From contig DAOOIV010000074.1 in assembly GCA_035384605.1 (NCBI GenBank), forward strand, positions 1 through 27,751: a DNA stretch of 27,751 bases, read 5' to 3'. The stretch is from Phycisphaerae bacterium. GTDB lineage: Bacteria; Planctomycetota; Phycisphaerae; UBA1845; PWPN01. How positions within the stretch are numbered: position 1 is the first letter of the stretch; the number at the start of each line of letters is the position of its first letter. Both the position numbers and the translations under genes were made by a program. Shown one piece after another: positions 1-6,413 of this stretch. The notes beneath the pieces are model-generated. The model did no database searches, was not told the DNA's origin, and worked only from the letters and a program-made list of their open reading frames with translations.

Positions 1-2
1 GA

Positions 3-671
3 TCGGCCGCCGATCGCGCAAAACTGCCACCGGAGTTCGCTTGTTTTGGGGCTAGACGCCTGTACTCCGCGGTTTTCATCAGCACGTTGATCGGGATGGT
101 CTCAGGGGCGGCCATGGTGCCGGTGCAGGCCGCCCTGAGCGGCGTCGCAGCGGTGCCGTTCAGTAAGTTCCTCTCCGTCATGGTTGGATTGCATCTGCTC
201 GTGGCTCTCGGCGAGGCGATCATCACTTTCCTGGTCGTCGGTTATCTGGCCAAGGTGCGGCCACAGTCGCTGGGTAAGGTGGCAGAAAGGCTTGTCTCGG
301 CCGGGGCAGGGCTGAGCAACCGGGCGGTGGTTGCCTCCATCGCGGTCGTGGCCCTGTTGCTCGGGGCGGTCGTGTCGCATTTGGCGAGCGGGTGGGCCGA
401 TGCGCTGGAATCAGTGACCGCCCACGAGGAGGCCGGCGATGCCGCGCTGGTCAAACACGATGCCGACCCGCTCATGGTCAAGGTCAGCGAATGGCAGGCT
501 CGGACCGCTCCGCTGCCGGACTACACACTCAGGGATGCCCAATCAGCCGCGTGGACCAGCGTCAGCGGCGTGGTCGGCACCGTTGTGACGTTGTTGATCG
601 TCTGGGTGATCGGCGTATCATTGCATCGGAATCGCAAGAAGCCGGCCGCGAGTGCGAACCCACCGACTTGA
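3..671 (+). CDS. cbiM: Cobalt/nickel ECF transporter substrate-capture protein, CbiM-CbiN fusion (5'-truncated by window edge)
   Basis: The reading frame is open from the left edge, codons starting at base 3, so the gene begins outside the window. What is visible is the last membrane part of a CbiM-type S component: a helix pair around bases 66-240 ending in VVGYLAKVRP, the usual end of CbiM. It is followed by a linker, one more helix (about 325-385), a roughly 50-residue extracytoplasmic loop containing PLPDY, and a final helix ending in a basic tail (RNRKK). That second half matches the PDGLE/CbiN-like domain often fused to CbiM. In the family, CbiM binds Co2+ or Ni2+ and CbiN is the accessory subunit. 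The downstream cbiQ and cbiO genes support the call. An in-frame TTG at 87 lies inside a transmembrane helix and is not a credible start. Cobalt cannot be told from nickel, because the metal-binding N-terminus is not in view. Confidence 0.85.
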   Translation, partial: SAADRAKLPPEFACFGARRLYSAVFISTLIGMVSGAAMVPVQAALSGVAAVPFSKFLSVMVGLHLLVALGEAIITFLVVGYLAKVRPQSLGKVAERLVSAGAGLSNRAVVASIAVVALLLGAVVSHLASGWADALESVTAHEEAGDAALVKHDADPLMVKVSEWQARTAPLPDYTLRDAQSAAWTSVSGVVGTVVTLLIVWVIGVSLHRNRKKPAASANPPT

Positions 672-690
672 ACCGTGGCACGGCGGTCTT

Positions 691-784
691 CTTTCCCCCC
701 TTAACAAGGGGGGACAAAGGGGGGGGGGGTGAACAGCGGGTGGGCTGACCCTCGGAACGCCCCCTGACTCCCTTACCAAGGGGG
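691..784. repeat. Two CCCTTA-CAAGGGG palindromic modules with an 11-G tract, between cbiMN and cbiQ
   Basis: The 130-base gap before cbiQ holds a near-perfect palindrome, six C, TTAACAA, six G (695-713), then ACAAA and an uninterrupted run of 11 G (719-729). A second, degenerate copy lies at 770-784 (CCCTTACCAAGGGGG). The two copies share the order CCCTTA, A/C, CAAGGGGG, AC. This looks like a dispersed intergenic repeat rather than coding sequence. The second copy lies just upstream of the cbiQ start, so its G-rich end may also act as part of the ribosome binding region. Confidence 0.6.
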
Positions 785-801
785 ACACGAGATGCTGATC
801 C

Positions 802-1578
802 ATGCACCATCACTATATCGATCATTTCGCCTACGGTGACTCGCCGATCCATCGGCTCGATCCACGTGCGAAGATCCTGGCGGTCGTGGCGTACAGCGCG
901 GCGCTCATATCTCTTAGCCGCTACCAGTTGCCCTCGCCGGGGTATCTGATCCTGCCGGTCGTGCTGCTGTGGTGGAGCGGCACGCCACTATGGTTCGTCG
1001 TTAAGCACACTCTGATGGTGTCGCCGTTCATCGTCTGCCTGGTAGCCTTTTCACCGGTTTTCGACAGAACACAAGTACCTTCACCCTTCGGGCCAGGAAC
1101 TATTACCGGCGGGTGGCTGACAGCCGCAACCGTCCTGATTCGCTTTGTGCTCGGGATGTTTTCTCTGATTGCTCTGGCCAGCACCACGCGCTTCCCCGAA
1201 TTGCTGAAGGGCCTCGAAGGCCTCGGGGTGCCGAAGGTGCTGGTGACACAATTGCGTTTCTTATATCGGTACCTGTTCCTGCTGGTCGACCAAGCCATGC
1301 ACCTGCGACAGGCCCGGGCCGCGCGCGACGCCGGGCTCGGACCGATGAAATGGCGATGGCAAAGCGCTGCGGGGCTGGTCGGCATCCTGTTCATCCGCAC
1401 ACTGGAGCAGGCCGAGCGAACGCATCTGGCGATGATCGCCCGTGGCTACGACGGAGCAATTCGTCTGCTCCGGGGGCTCCGGTGGAAACCGCACGATACG
1501 CTCTTTCTTACGGGAACGGCCATTTATCTGTTCCTGTTGCGATGGGGCGGGCACCTGGGAGAATGGCTGCGTGGTTGA
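802..1578 (+). CDS. cbiQ: ECF transporter transmembrane component CbiQ
   Basis: This 258-residue membrane protein is the T component that couples the CbiMN metal-binding unit to the CbiO ATPase in a cobalt/nickel importer. It has the family layout: a polar N-terminus with the DPRAK motif (about residues 20-24), several hydrophobic segments, a cytoplasmic coupling region with an Arg/Ala-rich stretch (RQARAARDAG) and a second coupling helix ending in ARGYDG. It also has a final transmembrane segment (FLTGTAIYLFLLRWG). The length is typical. The ATG at 802 follows a G-rich stretch and places DPRAK where the family expects it. The 3' end overlaps cbiO by 8 bases, which indicates translational coupling in one operon. 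Confidence 0.93.
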   Translation: MHHHYIDHFAYGDSPIHRLDPRAKILAVVAYSAALISLSRYQLPSPGYLILPVVLLWWSGTPLWFVVKHTLMVSPFIVCLVAFSPVFDRTQVPSPFGPGTITGGWLTAATVLIRFVLGMFSLIALASTTRFPELLKGLEGLGVPKVLVTQLRFLYRYLFLLVDQAMHLRQARAARDAGLGPMKWRWQSAAGLVGILFIRTLEQAERTHLAMIARGYDGAIRLLRGLRWKPHDTLFLTGTAIYLFLLRWGGHLGEWLRG

Positions 1579-2296
1579 ACCGCTACTGCAAATCGCCGGA
1601 TTGACCTACGCCTACCCCGACGGTACACAGGCACTGCGCGGGGTTGACCTGGCCGTCAGCGCCGGCGAGAAGGTCGGGCTGGTGGGCCAGAACGGATCGG
1701 GCAAAAGCACGCTGCTCATGTGCATCAGCGGGCTTTACACCGGCCAAGGCTGTATTCACTGCGAGGGTTCCGAGTTGACCGGCTCCCGGCTTCGCGAGAC
1801 GCGGAGGCACGTCGGACTGGTCTTCCAGAGTCCCGACGATCAGCTCTTCATGCCCACGTTGGCCGACGACTTGGCGTTCGGTCCGGTCAATCTGGGACTC
1901 GACGCCCACGAGGTCGGCCGACGCGTCGAAGAGGTCGCGGCGCAGATGGGGCTGTCCGAGCTTCTCGACCGTCCGCCACACCATCTGTCGATGGGTCAGA
2001 AACGTAATGCGGCAATCGCGTCGGTCCTGGTGATGCGCCCGGCTCTGCTGCTGATGGATGAGCCCTCGAGCAATCTCGACCCCCGTTCGCGAAGGCGGCT
2101 TATCGAAGTGTTGAAAAGCCTCCATGCGACGATGCTCATCGCGTCGCACGATCTGGCGCTGGTTGGCACGGTGTGCTCGCGCGTGGCGCTGATTGACGAG
2201 GGACGAATTGTAGCCGACGGCCCGGCCGCCGAGATCCTGGGCAACGGCGAGCTGATGGACCGGCACGGCCTAGAGATTTGGCGGCCGGCGAAATGA
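1571..2296 (+). CDS. cbiO: ECF transporter ATP-binding protein CbiO
   Basis: The 241-residue ABC ATPase powers the CbiMNQ importer. All nucleotide-binding elements are visible: aromatic A-loop (Y15), Walker A GQNGSGKST (39-47), Q-loop at Q86, signature LSMGQK (139-144), Walker B LLLMDEP (159-165) and the switch histidine in ASHD (H193). The signature has Met where LSGGQ is usual, a mild deviation. The start chosen is GTG at 1571, which overlaps the end of cbiQ and has GGGAG about nine bases upstream. The frame stays open further upstream, but those residues are only cbiQ read out of frame. Ends with NGELMDRHGLE, as in many CbiO proteins. The overlap implies co-translation with cbiQ. Confidence 0.94.
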   Translation: MVEPLLQIAGLTYAYPDGTQALRGVDLAVSAGEKVGLVGQNGSGKSTLLMCISGLYTGQGCIHCEGSELTGSRLRETRRHVGLVFQSPDDQLFMPTLADDLAFGPVNLGLDAHEVGRRVEEVAAQMGLSELLDRPPHHLSMGQKRNAAIASVLVMRPALLLMDEPSSNLDPRSRRRLIEVLKSLHATMLIASHDLALVGTVCSRVALIDEGRIVADGPAAEILGNGELMDRHGLEIWRPAK

Positions 2297-2323
2297 TCGG
2301 TAGACTGTCGTCGCATTCTTGCT

Positions 2324-2388
2324 GGGCCCGGGGTCTGTTCCTGGGGCCCGATTGCACTGCGGTCCAACCGGCCGGATAGACTGGCCGG
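2324..2388. other. Paired GC-rich inverted repeats between cbiO and the isomerase gene
   Basis: The 148-base gap after cbiO contains two potential hairpins. Two GGGCCC copies (2324-2329 and 2344-2349) can pair across 14 bases. CCGGCC (2368-2373) and GGCCGG (2383-2388) form a 6-bp stem around a 9-base loop. No T-tract follows, so this is not a classical intrinsic terminator. It may end or attenuate the cbi transcript or stabilise its 3' end. Confidence 0.35.
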
Positions 2389-2444
2389 CTCTGCGGCGTG
2401 GGAGCAGGTTCCAGCGGCGCCAGGCTGAAAGCTGACAGTTGTCC

Positions 2445-3038
2445 ATGGACATCCAACAACGTATCACCGAGATCATGAAGCGGGAGGCCGAGGCCATCCT
2501 GGCCGTGCGGGTTACGCCGGAGTTTGAAAAGGCCGTGCTTGTCCTCCGTGACTGCAAGGGTAAGGTGCTGACCACCGGCATGGGCAAGGCCGGGCACATC
2601 GCACACAAATTCGCGGCCACGCTCTGCTCGACGGGTACGCCCGCCGCTTTCCTTCATCCCGGCGAGGCGGCCCACGGCGACCTGGGGCTGGTCGGCCAGG
2701 ATGATTGCATCGTTGCCCTTTCCACCAGCGGCAAAACGAACGAAATCATTGAGATGCTCGAACTCGGCCGTCATCTCGGCCTGGCGACGATCATCGGCAT
2801 CACCTCGCACCCGGACTCGCGACTGCGCGATTTGAGCGACGTCATTCTGGACATGGGCATCATCAAGGAGGCCTGTCCGCTCGGACTGACCCCCTCGGCC
2901 AGCATCGCCGTCATGCTGGCCATCACCGATGCCTTGGCCCTGACGCTCATGGAACTCAAGGGTATCACCAGGCACGACTACGGCTTGCGTCACCACGGCG
3001 GCTATCTCGGCCGCAAGGCGCGGACGGATAATGTGTGA
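2445..3038 (+). CDS. kdsD: CBS-less D-arabinose 5-phosphate isomerase (KdsD/GutQ-type SIS domain)
   Basis: The enzyme would interconvert D-ribulose 5-phosphate and D-arabinose 5-phosphate, the first step towards KDO for lipopolysaccharide. The 197 residues are a single SIS domain. Recognisable KdsD blocks are GMGKAGH (K48), FLHPGEAAHGD (69-79), ALSTSG with E100 shortly after, KEACPLGLTPSAS (E142) and the C-terminal RHHGGYLGRK (H183). K48, E100, E142 and H183 correspond to the four residues known to matter in E. coli KdsD. The CBS pair that follows in E. coli KdsD (about 330 residues) is absent. The proline of the usual SHPGGALG block is His here. Start: ATG at 2445; an in-frame TTG at 2439 is possible. 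No kdsA, kdsB or kdsC lies nearby. A related sugar-phosphate isomerase cannot be excluded. Confidence 0.8.
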   Translation: MDIQQRITEIMKREAEAILAVRVTPEFEKAVLVLRDCKGKVLTTGMGKAGHIAHKFAATLCSTGTPAAFLHPGEAAHGDLGLVGQDDCIVALSTSGKTNEIIEMLELGRHLGLATIIGITSHPDSRLRDLSDVILDMGIIKEACPLGLTPSASIAVMLAITDALALTLMELKGITRHDYGLRHHGGYLGRKARTDNV

Positions 3039-3176
3039 GCGGCGGTCAGCGATCGGCCATGAGCTTCCGGCTCTTGTGATTGACTTCGGCAGGTTCGGAT
3101 CTCGGGAATCCTTGAGCCTCACGTTTGACGTCTGCTGAGCTCCGCGAGCTGGGCAACTGGTCAATGACTCGTCTGC

Positions 3177-3204
3177 GCGGTACAACTCCGCGGTTGTGCG
3201 GTAC
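3177..3204. promoter_or_regulatory. Candidate operator: GCGGTAC direct repeats with an internal ACAAC/GTTGT inverted repeat
   Basis: GCGGTAC occurs at 3177-3183 and 3198-3204, start to start 21 bases, two helical turns. Between them ACAAC (3182-3186) and GTTGT (3193-3197) form an inverted repeat around TCCGCG. The block lies 29 bases before the glycosidase start codon. Symmetry plus helical phasing suggests a dimeric regulator site or a leader hairpin. No regulator gene is in the window. Confidence 0.3.
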
Positions 3205-3232
3205 CCGAAAACAAGGCAAAGAGGTGCGACGT

Positions 3233-6200
3233 ATGAAGCTGTGGCTTCCGCTTGTTCTTGCCGCGTCATTGTCCGTTTCGTGTACGCCCGTCACCAGGGA
3301 GTGCGACCTTATGGGATTCCGTTCGCCGTCGATTGATTATCGTCCTGCTCCATTCTGGTCCTGGAACGACGATTTGATCGAAGATGAGTTGCGATGGCAG
3401 ATTCAACAATTCAAGGCCGCCGGCTTCGGCGGATTCTTCATGCACTCGCGTGTCGGCCTGGAAACCGAGTACCTGTCCGACGAATGGTTCGCCAAGATCG
3501 GTGCTTGCATCGATGAGGCCCGCCGAATCGGCATGCTGGCATGGTTGTATGATGAGGACAAGTGGGCGAGCGGCTTCGCGGGCGGCTGGCTCAATCGCAG
3601 GTTTCCTGAGACGCGCGGCGTCGGACTGGCGGCCACGGCCATCCAGAAAGGCGAGTTGGACAAAGCCTTGGCGGCGCCCGACACTCTCGCCGTATTTGCC
3701 ATCGACAAGGATGAACGGGGGACGGTCTGCTCCTCCCGCCGACTCAAAACCGGCGATGTACCCACCAACGGCGAGATGATCTGGTGCTACTATGCCCGAC
3801 CATTCGCCAATGACAATTGGTTCAACGGAGAGACTTACCTTGACATCCTGAACCCGCAGGCCGTAAAGCACTTCCTCGATATTACCATCGACGGCTACCA
3901 TAAACGGTTCCGAAATGATTTCGGCCGAACCGTTCCGGGCATCTTCACCGACGAGCCCAACTTCTATCCGTGGGTCGGGGCTGACCTGACGGCCATGCCC
4001 TGGACCGCGGGAATGGCCGATCTTTTCAAGAGACGATTCGGTTACGACCTTCTGGATCAGCTCGATGCCTTGGCTTTTCGCCGCCCGGGGTTTCAGAAAG
4101 TCCGGCACGACTATCATCGTTTCCTTACCGAGAGGTTTGTGGAGTCCTTTGCCAAACCCTATGGTGAATTCTGCGACCGGCTTGGCCTGAAGCTCACCGG
4201 GCATTGGTTGTGGGAGGACTCACTGCGATCGCAGGTCATGCACATCGGGGCGGCCATGCCCCACTACGAGTACGAGCAGGTGCCGGGGATCGATCACCTT
4301 CGCCGCAATATCGAGGATCCGCTCACGCTCAAGCAAGTGGCCAGCGTTGCTCACCAGTTCGGACGGGACCAGGTGCTTTGCGAGATCTTCGGCGTTTCAG
4401 GCCAGGATTTCAGTTTCGAGGACGCCAAGTGGATTGGCGACTTCCATCTGGCACTGGGCGTCAACTACTTCTGCCCGCATCTGACTCTGTACAGCTTCAC
4501 CGGCGACCGCAAGCGCGACTACCCGCCGACCTTCAGCTATCACCAACCCTACTGGGACCGCATGAGCCTCATCAACGACTACTTCACTCGCGCGGGCTGG
4601 GTCACGCGCCAAGGCGAGTTTCAGACTAAGATACTGGTGCTCCATCCGATCGCCAGCGCATGGGCCTTCGTATCGCGATTCGACGATTGCCCCGAGGTCG
4701 ATTTCTACCACCAGGAGTTGATTTCGTTGCAGAGCGGACTGCTGGGCCGGCATCTGGATTATGACTACGGCGATGAAATGATTCTCGCCCGACATGGACG
4801 CGTCGAAGGACGTAACCTGCGAGTCGCATCGCACGGCGTCTACGAAGTCGTCCTCGTGCCGCCCTCGTTGACCTGGACTTCCGAAACCGTCACTCTTTTG
4901 GAGGAGTTGCTTGCCGCCGGGGGTCGCGTGGTTTTCGTCGGACAGTTGCCGACAGCGATCGACGGCGAGCCGCGGGGCGATCGCTGGGCCCCGCTGCACG
5001 GTCACCCGAATGCCCGCCGGGTGCCGAACGAAACCCAGGCTGTGGCCGAGGTTCTTGAGGAGATGGGGCTTCGGGAAATCAGCGTCACCGGCACGGACGG
5101 TCGTGAAATCGAGTCGATCCTCTGCCATCATCGGCGGTCAGGTGACAAGAACATCTACTTCATCTGCAACACGTCTCGCCAGACGGCATATGAGACGAGG
5201 ATCACGGTGAATGCCGGCGGCTCTGCCCTGTGTTGCGACATGGTCTCGGGTGACATGCGGCCGATCCCCGCGCACGTCAGCGAAGGCCGGTTGATTCTCA
5301 CCCATCGATTCGAGCCGGTCGGCAGCCTGGCAATCATGGTGGACCCCCAACAGTCCCTCGTCGGCCGCATGGCCGATCACCGGGAGACTGCCCGCGAAAT
5401 CCTGCAAGGGGACTGGTCTTTTGCACGCACCCATCCCAACACGCTTGTGCTGGACACTTGCCGTTGGGCCATTAATGACGGGCCACTCAGCGAGCCCTCG
5501 CCGGTTTGGAAGGTCCGCCGTGCGGCTTTCGACGCCGCCGGGCTCCAGGAGTACCGGGGCATTCAGCCGTGGGTCCTGAGACAGAAGGGAATCGTTCCGG
5601 GCAAGACGGCGAAGGTCGAAATGCGGTTCGCGTTCAAGTCTGAAATCGATCAGCCGAACGCCTCCCTTGTGGTTGAGCTGGCCGAGGACTTCCACATCCG
5701 GCTCAACGGCCACGAGATCCCGGCGGACCGTTCACAGTGGCAGTGGGACAAGAAGTTCCGCAAGATACCCGTCGGCTCGCAGATTCATAAGGGGGCAAAC
5801 GACCTGCTGCTGACCGCCGTTTACAGACCAGGCGTCGAGATTGAGGACATCTTTATCGTCGGTGATTTTGCCACCCGGCAGGTTGGCGAGAACAGCTACG
5901 TCATCGTACCCGAGCCCGACAGGCTGACGATCGGCGACTGGGGCCCGCAGGGTTACCATTTCTATTCTGGCAACATGGTTTACCGCCGGTCGATCCGATG
6001 TGCCCGCCGGCTTGGGCAACGGACGGTGTTGCGACTCAACCAGCCCGCCGGCACGCTCTTCGAGGTTCGCGTCAACAACCAGACGGCCGGTCTGCTCGGC
6101 TGGCAACCATGGGAGCTGGATATCACCGAGTTCCTCGGTAGCGAGAACAACGATCTCGAGATCATTGTGTACGGCAGTCTTCGGAACACCTTCGGGCCGC

Positions 6201-6343
6201 TGCACAACAGGCAGTATCTCGAAAAGGGCAACAACTGGTGGATCGGGCCGGAGGCGTTCGCCGACGAGGCCAACTGGACCGACAGGTATGTGTTCACTCC
6301 TTACGGGTTGCTCGGCGGCGCTGAGCTGATCACTTTCGAGTGA
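3233..6343 (+). CDS. Secreted GH106-like glycosidase, putative lipoprotein
   Basis: This 1036-residue exported enzyme probably cleaves a plant or algal glycan. The N-terminus MKLWLPLVLAASLSVSC is a short lipoprotein-like signal with Cys17 as the candidate lipidation site; the SVSC box is not ideal. Next comes a large TIM-barrel region starting with RPAPFWSWNDD and FGGFFMHSR, with YDEDKWASGFAGG. Candidate catalytic acids are E241 in IFTDEPN and E384 in LCEIFGVSG, a clan GH-A-like spacing. A class-I-amidotransferase-like alpha/beta segment follows (VVLVPPSLTW, GGRVVFVGQLP). The C-terminal third holds beta-sandwich regions resembling GH2 sugar-binding domains (LVVELAEDFHIRLNGHEI; GWQPWELDITEFL). 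The overall plan resembles GH106 alpha-L-rhamnosidase-related proteins, but the substrate cannot be read from sequence. Start: ATG at 3233 with AGAGGTG at 3219-3225. The frame is open to 3125, but that extension would bury the signal peptide. Confidence 0.72.
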   Translation: MKLWLPLVLAASLSVSCTPVTRECDLMGFRSPSIDYRPAPFWSWNDDLIEDELRWQIQQFKAAGFGGFFMHSRVGLETEYLSDEWFAKIGACIDEARRIGMLAWLYDEDKWASGFAGGWLNRRFPETRGVGLAATAIQKGELDKALAAPDTLAVFAIDKDERGTVCSSRRLKTGDVPTNGEMIWCYYARPFANDNWFNGETYLDILNPQAVKHFLDITIDGYHKRFRNDFGRTVPGIFTDEPNFYPWVGADLTAMPWTAGMADLFKRRFGYDLLDQLDALAFRRPGFQKVRHDYHRFLTERFVESFAKPYGEFCDRLGLKLTGHWLWEDSLRSQVMHIGAAMPHYEYEQVPGIDHLRRNIEDPLTLKQVASVAHQFGRDQVLCEIFGVSGQDFSFEDAKWIGDFHLALGVNYFCPHLTLYSFTGDRKRDYPPTFSYHQPYWDRMSLINDYFTRAGWVTRQGEFQTKILVLHPIASAWAFVSRFDDCPEVDFYHQELISLQSGLLGRHLDYDYGDEMILARHGRVEGRNLRVASHGVYEVVLVPPSLTWTSETVTLLEELLAAGGRVVFVGQLPTAIDGEPRGDRWAPLHGHPNARRVPNETQAVAEVLEEMGLREISVTGTDGREIESILCHHRRSGDKNIYFICNTSRQTAYETRITVNAGGSALCCDMVSGDMRPIPAHVSEGRLILTHRFEPVGSLAIMVDPQQSLVGRMADHRETAREILQGDWSFARTHPNTLVLDTCRWAINDGPLSEPSPVWKVRRAAFDAAGLQEYRGIQPWVLRQKGIVPGKTAKVEMRFAFKSEIDQPNASLVVELAEDFHIRLNGHEIPADRSQWQWDKKFRKIPVGSQIHKGANDLLLTAVYRPGVEIEDIFIVGDFATRQVGENSYVIVPEPDRLTIGDWGPQGYHFYSGNMVYRRSIRCARRLGQRTVLRLNQPAGTLFEVRVNNQTAGLLGWQPWELDITEFLGSENNDLEIIVYGSLRNTFGPLHNRQYLEKGNNWWIGPEAFADEANWTDRYVFTPYGLLGGAELITFE

Positions 6344-6413
6344 TCGGGTCAGCACGTATCCTATTGAGTCAGGAGCAAAGACGGGGCGGTGGTTGCCTGG
6401 GGGTGATTTCGGA

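Noticed and set aside
2136..3269. Long minus-strand frame of 377 codons opposite cbiO and the isomerase
   Set aside because: It runs antisense to two well-recognised genes, has a composition typical of high-GC shadow frames (Arg, Ala, Gly, His) and no family motif.
3266..4204. Minus-strand frame of 312 codons opposite the glycosidase
   Set aside because: Antisense shadow within a long coherent coding gene.
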